Shown: piece by piece, positions 52,894 to 64,000 of the stretch
How positions within the stretch are numbered: the first letter of the stretch is position 1
How the letters are laid out: every line of letters begins with the position of its first letter
Source of the DNA: Undibacterium sp.
GTDB taxonomy: Bacteria; Pseudomonadota; Gammaproteobacteria; Burkholderiales; Burkholderiaceae_D
DNA length: 64,000 bases
Direction of reading: 5' to 3'
NCBI GenBank assembly: GCA_025352365.1
Contig: JANXTO010000099.1
Coordinates: forward strand, 34,674 to 98,673
Position numbers and translations under genes: made by a program
Notes under the pieces: model-generated
Database searches by the model: none
What the model saw: only the letters and a program-made list of their open reading frames with translations
What the model was told of the DNA's origin: nothing

Positions 52894-53844
52894 TCACAAC
52901 CAAACTGCAAACGATAACAGCAGCAAGAGCAGCATCCATAATAATAAAGCGCGCCAAACCAGGCCAACAGCGCTTTGTAGCGATCTTGGCGATGCCTCTG
53001 CACCGGGCTGACTTTCAATATCCAGGCTATCAATATCGACCGCACTAGCGTCTGCGCTCAATACCATCGCTTTTGCTTCCGGATCCCCTAATCGAACACC
53101 TAATGCGCCACCGCCGGCAGATAAAATGATGCCGACCAACTCATCTGACCAACGATCAGCATAATTGCGCCAAGAATACACAGCGTCCTCAAAATTACCG
53201 ACGACTGCAAAAGCAACTGCGGTCAAATGAGCTGGTACCCAATCAATCCAATAAAAAATTTTAGTCGCGTATCGACCAAACTCCTCGTTACGCATGTGTT
53301 CTGGCTCGTTCCAGGCACGAGCCAGATATTCAGCAACCCGATACATGACTGCACAGGCAGGGCCAACTGGCATTAAAAACCAAAAGAACACGCCAAAAAC
53401 ATTGCGATGAGTAGCGATTAATGAGCGCTCTACAGCGAGTCTGGAGATTTCGGAGATGCCCATATCGGAGGTATCTAAGTGCGTCCACTCAGCGAGGTAG
53501 GCGCGCGCAGCAGCTTCATCGCCCGAGCTTAACGCGAGCTGAATAGAAGTGAAGTAGTGGCTATAGCGACGAAAGCCAAGCGTCAAATAGACAATAACAA
53601 TATTCCATGCCAGCGCAGCAAAAGGGCTGAGACGCAAGCACAGCCAATAGATCAAAGCCGTCGGCAGCGTAAGCGCAACGACTAAAATCCACCAACCCAA
53701 ACGACCGTGCTTAGCTTTACCAGCATTACACCAAGCTTCTATCTTTACTGCTAAATTTTGTACTTGTAAATAAATCGGATTATCCACCCGCAGAGGTTTC
53801 AATTGCTCGATCAGTAAGGCACAAAGTATGGAAATGAATGTCAT
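52894..53844 (-). CDS. CobD/CbiB (AmpE-like) family membrane protein
   Basis: FISILCALLIEQLKPLR; AYLAEWTH...AVERSLIATHRNVFGVFFWFLMPVGPACAVMYRVAEYLARAW; IDWVPAHLTAVAFAVVGNFEDAVYSWR. Confidence 0.85.
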   Translation of the reverse strand: MTFISILCALLIEQLKPLRVDNPIYLQVQNLAVKIEAWCNAGKAKHGRLGWWILVVALTLPTALIYWLCLRLSPFAALAWNIVIVYLTLGFRRYSHYFTSIQLALSSGDEAAARAYLAEWTHLDTSDMGISEISRLAVERSLIATHRNVFGVFFWFLMPVGPACAVMYRVAEYLARAWNEPEHMRNEEFGRYATKIFYWIDWVPAHLTAVAFAVVGNFEDAVYSWRNYADRWSDELVGIILSAGGGALGVRLGDPEAKAMVLSADASAVDIDSLDIESQPGAEASPRSLQSAVGLVWRALLLWMLLLLLLSFAVWL

Positions 53845-54011
53845 GGTTGGGTAAGTTTATAGCGTTTCCAGCTAGAAACGGATTTGCAAATGCAACAAGT
53901 GTAAACTGATTTACTCAGATTATGAAGTTCCTGATTATTTTTCTAATAAGCCGACTGTTATTCATGCCTTGCCATATTCAGTTTCATTGAGAAACTTATT
54001 GAAAAACAAAA

Positions 54012-54698
54012 TCAAGCGCGCAGCAGATGAAACAAGTTGCGCAACATACCGGCAGTTGCACCCCAGATAAAATGCTGTTGGTATGGTATCGCATAAAAAA
54101 CGCGTTGCCCCTGCCCATTTGGCAAATCAAACGCACGACGCTGATAATTTTGACCATCCATTAAAAATGATAATGGCACTTCAAATAAAGAAGCAACCTC
54201 AGATGAATCAATTTTCAATTCAAACGGTGGCTGTATTAGTGCCACTACAGGCGTTACCTTATAACCAGTTCCGGTAAGATATTCAGGCAAAATACCGATC
54301 ACATCAACGTGCTTGCGGTGCAAGCCAACCTCTTCCTCAGCTTCGCGCAGGGCAGTTTCTACGACGGAGTCATCACTATCCTCACATCGTCCGCCAGGAA
54401 AACTGATTTGCCCGGCATGATCATTTAAATGAGCAGCCCGATGCGTCAGCAGCAATGTCAAACCTTGATCTCGCATGACTAAGGGGATCAATACTGATGC
54501 GGGTTTAAAAGAGGTGATCGTAGAAAGTAAATGCTCATCAGCCAACTCTGGAGTCCAAGTTGGAGGTTGCAAAAAATGTTGACGCAGCCAGTCTGCAGAT
54601 AAGCGGGATGCAGGAACCGCCGCCTCCGTCGCTAGCGATTGGACGGGTAAATCCTCTGGATTAAACTTAAGCTTCACACAAATATCCTCTGATGGCAT
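54012..54698 (-). CDS. CoA pyrophosphatase, NUDIX family; start probably MPSEDICVKLKF
   Basis: ISFPGGRCEDSDDSVVETALREAEEEVGL Nudix box. Confidence 0.9.
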   Translation of the reverse strand: MPSEDICVKLKFNPEDLPVQSLATEAAVPASRLSADWLRQHFLQPPTWTPELADEHLLSTITSFKPASVLIPLVMRDQGLTLLLTHRAAHLNDHAGQISFPGGRCEDSDDSVVETALREAEEEVGLHRKHVDVIGILPEYLTGTGYKVTPVVALIQPPFELKIDSSEVASLFEVPLSFLMDGQNYQRRAFDLPNGQGQRVFYAIPYQQHFIWGATAGMLRNLFHLLRA

Positions 54699-54750
54699 GA
54701 AAAACCAACAAATCACAAGCTTTGCTGCATGTCTTTCATCTCTATAAAAC

Positions 54751-54780
54751 AAAAAAGGGACGCCGAAGGCATCCCTTTCT
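54751..54780 (-). terminator. Rho-independent terminator after rplS
   Basis: AAAAAAGGGACGCCGAAGGCATCCCTTT hairpin, U run on minus strand. Confidence 0.65.
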
Positions 54781-54804
54781 TTCAACGCATCAAAGCAAAT
54801 ATTA

Positions 54805-55185
54805 CTATGCTTTAGCAGCGACGACCTTGCGAGCAGGCAATTTCTCTTTAATACGAGCAGATTTACCTGAACGTTCACGCAAGTAGTACAACTTAGCGCG
54901 GCGTACGTCACCACGACGTTTAACTTCGATCGAAGCGATCAGCGGAGAATACAATTGGAATGTACGCTCAACGCCTTCACCGGATGAAATCTTACGAACG
55001 ATGAAGTTAGAATTCAAACCACGGTTACGACGAGAAATAACAACGCCTTCGTAAGCCTGAGCACGCTTGCGTGTGCCTTCAACTACGTTAACGCTGACAA
55101 CGACTGTGTCACCAGGTGCGAAGTCTGGAATACTTTTGCCGAGGCGCGCAATTTCTTCTGCCTCTAATTTTTGGATCAGATCCAT
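54805..55185 (-). CDS. rplS: 50S ribosomal protein L19
   Basis: [56 protein letters not shown]. Confidence 0.98.
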   Translation of the reverse strand: MDLIQKLEAEEIARLGKSIPDFAPGDTVVVSVNVVEGTRKRAQAYEGVVISRRNRGLNSNFIVRKISSGEGVERTFQLYSPLIASIEVKRRGDVRRAKLYYLRERSGKSARIKEKLPARKVVAAKA

Positions 55186-55310
55186 TTTTTTACTCCGGAT
55201 ACCATCTTGCTGACGCTAAATACAACAATGCTCAGTAGAGGATGGGGTTTAACATGCAAGACTAAAAATTATCTAGCCTCACGCTTAGTACCAAATCTTA
55301 CGATTCGGCT

Positions 55311-56069
55311 TTACAACAAATTACTTAAAAATTTTTCATCAGCACGACTGAGCAAACCTGCTTCGCGTGCTTGCACTATCAAATCTGGTCGCTTAAGCTG
55401 GCTAGCTTCAAGAGATCTTTCACGTCGCCATTTTTCAATTTCAGCGTGATTCCCCCCCATCAAAACAGCCGGCACAACCGCATTTTCGAAGATTTCTGGC
55501 CTAGTGTAATGCGGACAATCGAGCAAACCATTAACAAAACTATCTTGCATCGCTGAGGCATCATCATGCAAAACACCTGGCAATTGCCTGATAACAGAAT
55601 CCATCAACGCCATAGCTGGAATTTCACCACCGGATAGAACAAAATTGCCAAGGCTAATTTCTTCATCCACATAGCTATCCAACAAACGTTGATCAACTGC
55701 CTCATAGCGACCACATAGCAATACAACGCCAGACAATTGCGACAAATCCATCGCTCGCTGGTGGGTTAGCGGATGTCCCTGTGGTGACAAATAAATCACT
55801 TTGGGAGCAATCGCATCCACATTTGTCAAATTGATCTGCCTTGCTTTAGCAGCTTCAATAGCTGCTTGCAACGGCTTAGCCAACATCACCATGCCGGGAC
55901 CACCGCCATATGGCCTGTCGTCCACAGTACGATGTTTGTCAGTCGTAAAATCACGTGGATTCCACAAAGACAAAGCACATCGACCTTGCTCAAATGCCCG
56001 CCGGGTAACACCAGACTGCGTGAGCGCAGTGAACATTTCAGGGAAAAGTGTAATGACATCAAATTGCAT
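55311..56069 (-). CDS. trmD: tRNA (guanine-N1)-methyltransferase
   Basis: [43 protein letters not shown]. Confidence 0.98.
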   Translation of the reverse strand: MQFDVITLFPEMFTALTQSGVTRRAFEQGRCALSLWNPRDFTTDKHRTVDDRPYGGGPGMVMLAKPLQAAIEAAKARQINLTNVDAIAPKVIYLSPQGHPLTHQRAMDLSQLSGVVLLCGRYEAVDQRLLDSYVDEEISLGNFVLSGGEIPAMALMDSVIRQLPGVLHDDASAMQDSFVNGLLDCPHYTRPEIFENAVVPAVLMGGNHAEIEKWRRERSLEASQLKRPDLIVQAREAGLLSRADEKFLSNLL

Positions 56070-56110
56070 CTAAAATACCTTTCGATTCCATTAAGCGACT
56101 CCCATGCTCA

Positions 56111-56668
56111 CTAATAATCTGTACCCCAGTCAACCGTAATTTTGCCAGCCTTTTGATCCACTTTTTTAACAAAGTTCTCAACAAAAGGAATCAGGCGTTC
56201 ATGTTTAGGCAAATCAATCTCTGGAATGTCCGCAGCAGCCACACGCAAAATAGGGTGAGCTCCGTTATCCATCAAATCTCTGACTTGACCCAGATGTTCG
56301 CCCTGCAGATTGTGTACCGACAAACCAATCAAATCCAACCAATAGAATTCTCCCTCAGATAAAGCGGGAAAATGACTACGAGGAATTTTGACTGCGGAAC
56401 CTTTCAGCCCCTCCGCCGTATTTCTATCCACCACACCGACTAATTTTGCCACAACATCTTCACCATGAATTTTAACTTCCAGGCGATCAACATTATGCAA
56501 TTCTGGGTGTAGCGGGGAATTCTCTAACCACCAGGTTTTGGCAGTCATTAATGCATCTGCATCAGAAGAATAAGGACGTATCCTTACCCATCCGTGAATG
56601 CCATATGCTCCCGAGATGTAGCCAACTAAGACTAAATCATCAGGAGCACGTACTCCAACTGACGTCAT
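56111..56668 (-). CDS. rimM: Ribosome maturation factor RimM
   Basis: LVGYISGAYGIHGWVRIRPYS; position between rpsP and trmD. Confidence 0.97.
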   Translation of the reverse strand: MTSVGVRAPDDLVLVGYISGAYGIHGWVRIRPYSSDADALMTAKTWWLENSPLHPELHNVDRLEVKIHGEDVVAKLVGVVDRNTAEGLKGSAVKIPRSHFPALSEGEFYWLDLIGLSVHNLQGEHLGQVRDLMDNGAHPILRVAAADIPEIDLPKHERLIPFVENFVKKVDQKAGKITVDWGTDY

Positions 56669-56685
56669 AGACAGAACAACAGCGA

Positions 56686-56937
56686 TTAAGCTGCTGCCTT
56701 GCCAGACTGAGCTACCAGACGAGCGACTGCTGGTGACAATTGTGCACCAACGCCTTGCCAGTAAGCCAAGCGATCTGCTGCAACACGAACTGTCTCAGCA
56801 TTGCCAGTTGCTACCGGATTGTAAAAACCGATACGTTCGATGAAACGGCCATCACGACGATTGCGTGAATCTGTTGCAACGATATTGTAAAAAGGGCGCT
56901 TTTTTGCGCCACCACGAGCTAAACGAATAACGACCAT
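56686..56937 (-). CDS. rpsP: 30S ribosomal protein S16
   Basis: [41 protein letters not shown]. Confidence 0.98.
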   Translation of the reverse strand: MVVIRLARGGAKKRPFYNIVATDSRNRRDGRFIERIGFYNPVATGNAETVRVAADRLAYWQGVGAQLSPAVARLVAQSGKAAA

Positions 56938-57152
56938 AATATTTCCAAAAAATGTCTAAACGCGGAAAAAGCCGCAAATTATAGCGTGAACAGCCAAGAA
57001 ACAGCAAGCACTATCCCACTCTCAGTCGCAGCCAGGTAACATATTCACTGAATATAGCAAAATTACAAAGCATCCTGTAGCAGTAATATCAAAGCGAACA
57101 GCACGCTCTTGCTCTAGAATCACGCATTACTTTGCAGGAGCGCATCCACTCA

Positions 57153-57569
57153 ATGAAAACACCACACAAAAACAAAACTCTGAGCACTTTGCTGGCGGCA
57201 ACCCTGGGCAGTATCGGTGCGCATCGCTTTTACGTTTATGGCAAAAAAGATCTTTGGGGATGGCTACATTTCATCACTTTGCCTTTGTCGTGGTTATTAG
57301 GCCACTTCTACTTCGGGTCACCACTGTTAGTTACTGCTGCGCCTATCGTTCTTTCATTTCTGATTGCGATACTAGAGGCCTTGGTGATCGGCTTAATGCC
57401 AGATGAAAAATGGGATGCAAAACACAATACCCATTCGGGTCAAGTCAGTGACTCTAACTGGCCAATCGCATTGATCTTGGTGCTCACACTGGGCGTTGGG
57501 GCTTTTGCCTTGATCGCAACGATTGCACGTGCCTTTGATCTTCTGTATACAGGCGGATCATTCGGCTGA
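57153..57569 (+). CDS. TM2/NINE-domain membrane protein
   Basis: MKTPHKNKTLSTLLAATLGSIGAHRFYVYGKKDLWGWLHF. Confidence 0.8.
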   Translation: MKTPHKNKTLSTLLAATLGSIGAHRFYVYGKKDLWGWLHFITLPLSWLLGHFYFGSPLLVTAAPIVLSFLIAILEALVIGLMPDEKWDAKHNTHSGQVSDSNWPIALILVLTLGVGAFALIATIARAFDLLYTGGSFG

Positions 57570-57593
57570 GCACGGCATGAAATCATCGGCGAA

Positions 57594-57682
57594 AATATAT
57601 ACTCCTGCCTTGTATATTTAGATCGTCCAGATATTTATTGGACAATTGGGTATATTTTAAATAAATAATTGGGAGTATATTA
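57594..57682. repeat. Dispersed ATACTCCC element, copy 7 (inverted-repeat ends)
   Basis: ATATACTCCTGCCTTGTATATTTAGATCGTCCAGATATTTATTGGACAATTGGGTATATTTTAAATAAATAATTGGGAGTATATT. Confidence 0.85.
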
Positions 57683-57717
57683 AATTCATCCCTTCAACAT
57701 CATCAGAAAATACAAAT

Positions 57718-57740
57718 AAAAAGCGGCCTAGGCCGCTTTT
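57718..57740. terminator. Bidirectional terminator
   Basis: AAAAGCGGCCTAGGCCGCTTTT perfect palindrome. Confidence 0.7.
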
Positions 57741-57772
57741 ATACTTCTTACTGCAATTAATTCTCGTCAGTA

Positions 57773-59584
57773 TTAAAACTGGTCTTCCGACATCGCTAAT
57801 ACACCAGCACTACCATCAACAATTGAACTCCGCAAACCTTGTGCCGCAGACAAAATATGATCTGCAAAAAAACGAGCAGTGGCTACTTTAGCTTTATAAA
57901 AACTGGCATCGCCGTCACCAGCTTGCAATTTTTGCTGAGCAATCAAAGCGGCGCGCGCCATTTGCCATCCACCCAATACAATACCTGCCAATTTGAGGTA
58001 AGGAACGCTACCTGCAAATACAGCTTTAATATCTGACTTAAAGTTGGCTGCAACATAGTTAACAACCTCTTCCATTGCATCAGCGCCTGCCAGCAATTGA
58101 CGCTGAATAGCGACCAGATCATCCGACTGCGCTAGCGCCAATTCTGCCGCGGTTTTACGCACTTGCACGATGATCCCTTTTGCTGTTGCACCGCCATCAC
58201 GGGCAGTTTTACGGCCAACCAAATCATTTGCCTGAATTGCGGTAGTGCCTTCATAAATCGTCAAAATCTGTGCATCACGATAATGTTGTGCGGCACCCGT
58301 TTCTTCAATAAAGCCCATACCGCCGTGCACTTGCACACCAGTTGATGTGACATTCAAGGACATCTCGGTAGACCAGCCCTTGACAATCGGCACCAGGTAT
58401 TCGTAGAAAGCGAGATTCGTCTTCCGCACTACCTCATCGGTGTGATGATGTGCCGCGTCACTTGCGGCAGCCGCCACATAAGCCAAAGCACGAGCGCCTT
58501 CCGTTTGCGCGCGCATCGACATCAACATGCGACGCACATCAGGATGGTGAATAATCGTGACAGGTGCGGCAGAGCCTGCCAGATCGCGCGACTGCACACG
58601 TTCTTTGGCGTAGCCAACGGCTTTTTGATAAGCGCGCTCAGCAATCGCAATACCTTGCATGCCAACGCCGAAACGTGCGGCATTCATCATGATGAACATG
58701 TATTCCAAGCCACGGTTTTCTTCACCAACCAGAGTACCGATGGCGCCGCCGTTATCGCCAAATTGCAACACCGCAGTCGGGCTGGCTTTGATCCCCAGTT
58801 TATGCTCTATGGAGACACAGTGCGCGTCATTACGTGCGCCCAAAGTACCATCAGCGTTGACCATAAATTTAGGCACAAGGAAAAGAGAAATTCCTTTAAC
58901 ACCTTCTGGTGCATCCGGTGTGCGCGCCAGTACCAGATGGACGATATTTTCTGCCATATCGTGTTCACCATAAGTGATATAAATCTTGGTACCAAAAATC
59001 TTGAACGTACCGTCGCCTTGCGGAACCGCTTTGGTACGAACCATCGCTAAGTCCGATCCGGCTTGCGGCTCGGTCAAGTTCATCGTGCCTGTCCATTTGC
59101 CAGCGATCAGATTCTCTAAATACAAGGCTTTTTGGGTATCGCTACCCGCAGTCAACAAGGCTTCAATCGCGCCATCGGTCAGTAGCGGGCACAGTGCGAA
59201 TGAGATGCTGGCGGAATTGAGCATTTCGATACATGGTGTAGCGACCAACTTAGGTAATCCTTGACCGCCAAATTCTGTTGGATGCTGCACGCCTTGCCAA
59301 CCCGCCTCACCAAATATTTTAAAAGCTTCTTTAAAGCCTTTGGTCGTAAAGACCTGACCTTCTTTCCAATAACTTGGCGCTTGATCACCTGCCCAGTTTA
59401 ATGGTGCGACCACTTCACCGGTAAACTTGGCGTTCTCTTCCAGCACAGCCTCTACCGTTTCTGGCGTCGCATCTTCACAACCTGGCAAAGCATTGACTTC
59501 AGCTAAACCGGCCAATTCGTTCATCACAAACAGCATATCTTTCAGGGGCGCAACGTAGCTCATATTCACTCCAAATTTACTCAA
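57773..59584 (-). CDS. Acyl-CoA dehydrogenase (long, ~600 aa, DmdC/FadE-like subfamily)
   Basis: GTMNLTEPQAGSDLAMVRTKAVPQGDGTFKIFGTKIYITYGEHDMAENIVHLVLART; IEETGAAQHYRDAQILTIYEGTTAIQANDLVGRK; start likely at MSYVAPLKD. Confidence 0.95.
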   Translation of the reverse strand: MSKFGVNMSYVAPLKDMLFVMNELAGLAEVNALPGCEDATPETVEAVLEENAKFTGEVVAPLNWAGDQAPSYWKEGQVFTTKGFKEAFKIFGEAGWQGVQHPTEFGGQGLPKLVATPCIEMLNSASISFALCPLLTDGAIEALLTAGSDTQKALYLENLIAGKWTGTMNLTEPQAGSDLAMVRTKAVPQGDGTFKIFGTKIYITYGEHDMAENIVHLVLARTPDAPEGVKGISLFLVPKFMVNADGTLGARNDAHCVSIEHKLGIKASPTAVLQFGDNGGAIGTLVGEENRGLEYMFIMMNAARFGVGMQGIAIAERAYQKAVGYAKERVQSRDLAGSAAPVTIIHHPDVRRMLMSMRAQTEGARALAYVAAAASDAAHHHTDEVVRKTNLAFYEYLVPIVKGWSTEMSLNVTSTGVQVHGGMGFIEETGAAQHYRDAQILTIYEGTTAIQANDLVGRKTARDGGATAKGIIVQVRKTAAELALAQSDDLVAIQRQLLAGADAMEEVVNYVAANFKSDIKAVFAGSVPYLKLAGIVLGGWQMARAALIAQQKLQAGDGDASFYKAKVATARFFADHILSAAQGLRSSIVDGSAGVLAMSEDQF

Positions 59585-59746
59585 AATTCAGTTAAAAAAA
59601 GGACAGAATAGTCAGGATGATCACAAGCCTGCTTACCCTGCCCTATTTTTATTGAAAGATTGAATGTGACGACTCTATGCCCGCCACATTCATATCGATT
59701 TAATTGGTCTGCTGACTTTTACTTCTATCTCAACTAACGCTGCCAA

Positions 59747-60676
59747 TTAGCCCAATTCAGCAACCAACTGCGGAACGATGTCAAACAAATCACCAACGAT
59801 GCCATAGTCAGCGACTGAAAAAATCGGTGCTTCTGGATCTTTGTTAATGGCAACGATGACTTTTGAATCTTTCATACCAGCCAAATGTTGAATCGCGCCA
59901 GAAATACCAACCGCGATGTACAGCTGTGGCGCTACAATTTTTCCAGTCTGACCAACTTGCCAATCATTTGGCACGTAACCAGCATCAACTGCCGCACGGG
60001 ACGCACCCATTGCTGCGCCAAGCTTGTCTGCCAACGGCTCAAGCACCTTAAATGCATCAGCAGAACCCATACCACGACCACCGGATACGATGATTTTAGC
60101 GGCGGTTAATTCAGGGCGATCTGACTTTGCCAGTTCACGTGCCACGAAAGCCGACTTACCAGAATCGGCCACCGCCGCAATCGTTTCTACCGCCGCAGAA
60201 CCACCAGTAGCGGCAGCATCAAAACCGGTACTGCGCACAGTGATCACTTTAATCGCGTCGGTCGATTGCACTGTAGCTATCGCGTTACCAGCGTAGATTG
60301 GACGCTCAAAAGTATCAGGAGAATCGACTTTAGTAATTTCAGAGATTTGCGACACGTCCAACTTAGCTGCGACACGTGGCAAGATATTTTTACCGTAAGC
60401 AGTCGCTGGCGCCAGGATATGACTGTAAGCGGAGGCAATTGCCAGCGCTTGCTCTGCAACATTCTCAGCCAAACCATCGGCAAAATGCGATGCATCTGCA
60501 TGCAATACTTTACTCACGCCAGCAATTTGTGCTGCGCCTTGTGCGGCTGCCGTAGCGTTGAAGCCAGCAACGAGTACATGAACTTCACCACCGCATTGAA
60601 TCGCAGCAGTAATCGTATTTAAAGTGCTGCCTTTGAGGCTAGCGTTGTCGTGTTCAGCGATGACGAGTGTAGTCAT
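59747..60676 (-). CDS. etfA: Electron transfer flavoprotein alpha subunit
   Basis: [108 protein letters not shown]. Confidence 0.97.
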   Translation of the reverse strand: MTTLVIAEHDNASLKGSTLNTITAAIQCGGEVHVLVAGFNATAAAQGAAQIAGVSKVLHADASHFADGLAENVAEQALAIASAYSHILAPATAYGKNILPRVAAKLDVSQISEITKVDSPDTFERPIYAGNAIATVQSTDAIKVITVRSTGFDAAATGGSAAVETIAAVADSGKSAFVARELAKSDRPELTAAKIIVSGGRGMGSADAFKVLEPLADKLGAAMGASRAAVDAGYVPNDWQVGQTGKIVAPQLYIAVGISGAIQHLAGMKDSKVIVAINKDPEAPIFSVADYGIVGDLFDIVPQLVAELG

Positions 60677-60787
60677 GATGTTTTCCACATTGATTGAGGC
60701 GACATATTCGTCTACCCCAAAGATTATTCTTAAAGATAAAAAGCTTGAGTCGAGCTTAACTCCAGCTTAACCTTGCTTGACACCGAA

Positions 60788-61540
60788 TTAGCCCAGTACC
60801 TTGGCTTCGTTCTTCAGCTTGGCGACCAGTGTTGCGACGTCAGGTACCTTGATGCCGGCAGAGCGTTTAGCTGGCTCAACGACTTTGAGTGTTTTAACGC
60901 GCGAGGCAACGTCCACGCCTAAATCAGCAGGCTTCACATTATCCAGTTGTTTTTTCTTCGCCTTCATAATATTGGGCAAAGTCACATAACGTGGCTCATT
61001 GAGCCGCAAGTCAGTAGTGATGACCGCTGGCAAAGTCAGAGACAAAGTTTCCAGACCGCCGTCAACTTCACGCGTGACAGTTGCTTTACCATCTGCAATA
61101 GTAACTTTGGAGGCAAACGTTGCTTGTGGCCAGCCCAGCAAAGCCGCCAACATTTGACCGGTTTGATTGCAATCATCGTCAATCGCTTGCTTGCCGAGAA
61201 TGATCAATTGCGGTTGTTCTTTGTCAGCCAAAGCTTTGAGCAGTTTAGCTACGGCCAAAGGCTGCAACTCTGCGTCACTTTCAACTAAAATACCGCGATC
61301 AGCACCGATTGCCATTGCTGTACGCAATGTTTCCTGGCATTGCGCTACGCCGCAAGATACCGCGATCACTTCGGTAACGACACCAGCTTCTTTCAAACGC
61401 ATGGCTTCTTCTACCGCGATTTCATCGAAAGGATTCATCGACATTTTGACATTGGCGATATCCACGCCGCTGCCATCGGATTTGACGCGTACTTTGACGT
61501 TGTAGTCGACGACACGCTTGACTGGTACCAGGACTTTCAT
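60788..61540 (-). CDS. etfB: Electron transfer flavoprotein beta subunit
   Basis: [51 protein letters not shown]. Confidence 0.97.
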   Translation of the reverse strand: MKVLVPVKRVVDYNVKVRVKSDGSGVDIANVKMSMNPFDEIAVEEAMRLKEAGVVTEVIAVSCGVAQCQETLRTAMAIGADRGILVESDAELQPLAVAKLLKALADKEQPQLIILGKQAIDDDCNQTGQMLAALLGWPQATFASKVTIADGKATVTREVDGGLETLSLTLPAVITTDLRLNEPRYVTLPNIMKAKKKQLDNVKPADLGVDVASRVKTLKVVEPAKRSAGIKVPDVATLVAKLKNEAKVLG

Positions 61541-61843
61541 AGTTCTGCCTTTGTTGAGATTAAGCTAATTTTTGAACGATAGATGATGATACGTGCTAAC
61601 AATAATGTTGTTGATCTGTATTGTGTACATTTGCTGCAGCAAGTCTTACAAATTGAAGTGAATTTGACGTCAGCGTTGACGTCGCTATTACGTCTCGGTT
61701 ATTGCTGTTAATTAAAGCCATCAATTATAAGACCAAATACTCAGAGAGCGCTTAATTTAGCACGATCGTTCTTTTCAAACTACTTTAGCAGTAGAGCGAC
61801 ATATCTAAAATAGATTCAGGATAGAACAACGGGTCAGACAAAA

Positions 61844-61874
61844 TAAAAAAGCCCGCACCAGAGTGCAGGCTTTT
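61844..61874 (-). terminator. Terminator hairpin
   Basis: AAAAAAGCCCGCACCAGAGTGCAGGCTTTT. Confidence 0.6.
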
Positions 61875-61927
61875 AAAAATGAATTCTTTTTCTGAATATT
61901 AATACAGAAATATTACTTTATTTACAA

Positions 61928-62182
61928 TTATTTGCGTTTAATAAAATATTCATATTCCACACCACCTTCTAGGTGCGATAACAGCTCGTTGCCAGTTTGC
62001 TTGGAAAAAGCTTTGAAATCACGTACAGAGCCAGGATCTGTTGCTAGTACATGAAGAACCTCGCCAGTGATCATATCGGCCAAGGCTTTTTTAGTTTTTA
62101 AAATTGGAAGCGGACAATTCAGCCCACGCGCGTCCAGTTCTTTATTAAATTGCATGATTTTTCCAGTAGCGGGAATAAACAA
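61928..62182 (-). CDS. TusA/SirA family sulfurtransferase-like protein
   Basis: FNKELDARGLNCPLPILKTKKALADMITGEVLHVLATDPGSVRDFKAFSKQTGNELL. Confidence 0.93.
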   Translation of the reverse strand: MFIPATGKIMQFNKELDARGLNCPLPILKTKKALADMITGEVLHVLATDPGSVRDFKAFSKQTGNELLSHLEGGVEYEYFIKRK

Positions 62183-62331
62183 ATTTGAACAACATCTGAA
62201 GTCTATAACTTTGCATCAATTCTACCGGAAAATTAATCAAGATGGTGCAACGCAGCAACGGAACCCGATATTCCACATACTTTGACAATCGTTTGCACAA
62301 TTTTAGTGAATATGTGTTGCGGATTGATCAC

Positions 62332-62850
62332 TCAAGCACTGCCCCAATCGGCAAAAACAGGTTCTAGTCCTTTAGATCGCATCCAATCAGCCATCGCGTA
62401 ACCAGTGCCAGCATGCCAGGGACGTAATTTCTCGGGCGGCACTAGGCGATATTCCAGTAGTTCTGGAGATAAACGAATCTCGCCAGATGCTTTGACGTGA
62501 TAAGCAATGATCACTTCGTTTTTTCGGATGAATTCATATACGCCAATCAAATGGATCTGATCGGCATCAAGATTAGTTTCCTCTTTCAGCTCTCTGGCGA
62601 TGCCCTGCTCTGGGGTTTCGCCGCGCTCCATAAAACCCGTGATTAGGGCAAAGGTTTTTTCAGGCCATGCCGCGTTGCGTGCCAATAAAATGTGTCCTTC
62701 AACCTCAACTAAAGCGGCTAGTACCGGCAGAGGATTATCCCAATGCGTCCAATGTCCTTCAGGGCAAGCCAGACGAACTTTGCCTGCTTCGTGCTCATCG
62801 GCACGATGCTCAAGCGATTGGGCACACATCGGACAGAATTTAATTTCCAT
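62332..62850 (-). CDS. NUDIX hydrolase
   Basis: MEIKFCPMCAQSLEHR; ITGFMERGETPEQGIARELKEETNL Nudix box. Confidence 0.92.
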   Translation of the reverse strand: MEIKFCPMCAQSLEHRADEHEAGKVRLACPEGHWTHWDNPLPVLAALVEVEGHILLARNAAWPEKTFALITGFMERGETPEQGIARELKEETNLDADQIHLIGVYEFIRKNEVIIAYHVKASGEIRLSPELLEYRLVPPEKLRPWHAGTGYAMADWMRSKGLEPVFADWGSA

Positions 62851-62857
62851 CAGAAAC

Positions 62858-63376
62858 CTAACGTGACATTAGTGGAACTTGTGGCTGTTTAGGATGAAAA
62901 CGCGCCATAGAATAAGTATCGATGAAAACACCATTGCGTAAAGAATGCGCGCGATGGGTTCCCTCAATCTCAAAACCAAATTTGTTATACAAGTGAATTG
63001 CCGCGGCATTATCGGCGTAGACAAACAGCTCAAGACGCAACAAATTAAGCCAGTTATCGGCCAGATTCATCAACTCCACCATTAATGCCGTACCAACGCC
63101 GCGGCCGCTAAAAGAGTCCGCCACGCCCATTCCCAAAGAGGCTACATGGCGTCGCCTGACCGCATTCTCTACATGCAAACCCGCCGTACCAACGATCACA
63201 CCGTCATACATTGCAATAAGCAAAGTGTCATTCTGATTAACTTGCTTTAACCGCTCTTGCCACATCTCAACAGTAGGGTGTGGCAATTGCAAGGTATTAG
63301 AGTACGCATTGGTACTCGCATATACCCGCTGTATCTGAGCGGCATCAGTGAATTCAGCACGGCGAATAAATATCAT
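62858..63376 (-). CDS. GNAT-family N-acetyltransferase
   Basis: [61 protein letters not shown]. Confidence 0.93.
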   Translation of the reverse strand: MIFIRRAEFTDAAQIQRVYASTNAYSNTLQLPHPTVEMWQERLKQVNQNDTLLIAMYDGVIVGTAGLHVENAVRRRHVASLGMGVADSFSGRGVGTALMVELMNLADNWLNLLRLELFVYADNAAAIHLYNKFGFEIEGTHRAHSLRNGVFIDTYSMARFHPKQPQVPLMSR

Positions 63377-64000
63377 AGGCGCTCTTTAATCCAGTTAGGT
63401 ACATCTGCCAGGGCTTTAGGCAAACCAGATGGATCCGTACCACCCGCCTGGGCAATATCAGGACGGCCGCCACCTTTGCCACCAACCTGCTGAGCTACAA
63501 AGTTCACCAGATCGCCAGCCTTTATTTTTGAAGTTGCATCGTCAGTCACACCTGCGACCAAACTGACTTTACCGTCATTGACTGCGGCCAATACGATGGC
63601 GGCTGTTTTCAATTTATCTTTAAGCTTAATCATAGTTTCGCGCAATGCGGTTGCGTCTGCGCCTTCCATCATTGCTGCCAATACTTTGACACCGTTGATA
63701 TCTACCGCCTGATCCGCTAAGGCCTCACCTTGATTTGCCGCTACTTTAGACTTCAGAGTTGCCAGTTCTTTTTCTAAAGACTTTACCTGATCTTGCCATT
63801 GCGCTATGCGCTGGGTTAATTTTTCTGGCTGAGTTTTTAGAGCGGCTGCGATCTCATTCACACGCTGATTCAAGGTTTGTACCAATTCAAGTGCGACCTC
63901 ACCAGTTACTGCCTCAACACGGCGGATTCCTGCGGCAACACCACCTTCTGACACGATTTTAAACAGACCAATATCGCCAGTCCGTGACACGTGCGTGCCG
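63373..64000 (-). CDS. alaS: Alanine--tRNA ligase, C-terminal part (truncated by window edge)
   Basis: [32 protein letters not shown]...; [35 protein letters not shown] overlaps the GNAT start. Confidence 0.96.
   Translation of the reverse strand, partial: GTHVSRTGDIGLFKIVSEGGVAAGIRRVEAVTGEVALELVQTLNQRVNEIAAALKTQPEKLTQRIAQWQDQVKSLEKELATLKSKVAANQGEALADQAVDINGVKVLAAMMEGADATALRETMIKLKDKLKTAAIVLAAVNDGKVSLVAGVTDDATSKIKAGDLVNFVAQQVGGKGGGRPDIAQAGGTDPSGLPKALADVPNWIKERL

Overview
Chromosomal window from what looks like a betaproteobacterium (Oxalobacteraceae/Burkholderiales-like by gene content and order; no database search was possible). It is mostly ordinary chromosome: hppA (5' end only), adk, kdsB-Trm112-lpxK-exbD-exbB, xseA, sodB, a GGDEF protein, an amino-sugar (GlcNAc/chitooligosaccharide or muropeptide-sugar) utilisation locus (~12.8-27.3 kb), argP/lysE, MATE, pirin, prfC, sppA, a fatty-acid/acyl-CoA cluster, rpsP-rimM-trmD-rplS, etfBA, and the C-terminal part of alaS. 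Most interesting non-coding structures: (1) a ~0.7 kb ORF-free array of five degenerate ~140-180 bp repeats between exbB and xseA, each with a perfect DnaA box (TGTGGATAA) and a second DnaA-like box 3 bp away in the same orientation; (2) a dispersed family of seven ~80-90 bp intergenic elements with ATACTCCC/GGGAGTAT ends and an inner TTGTCCA...TGGACAA hairpin; (3) an integrase-less pair of integron-type gene cassettes with a recognisable attC site at ~35.0-35.9 kb; (4) two near-identical promoter/operator modules that link a TonB receptor to the nag operon; (5) a PEP-CTERM/exosortase-type acyltransferase gene broken by a frameshift at an A8 run.
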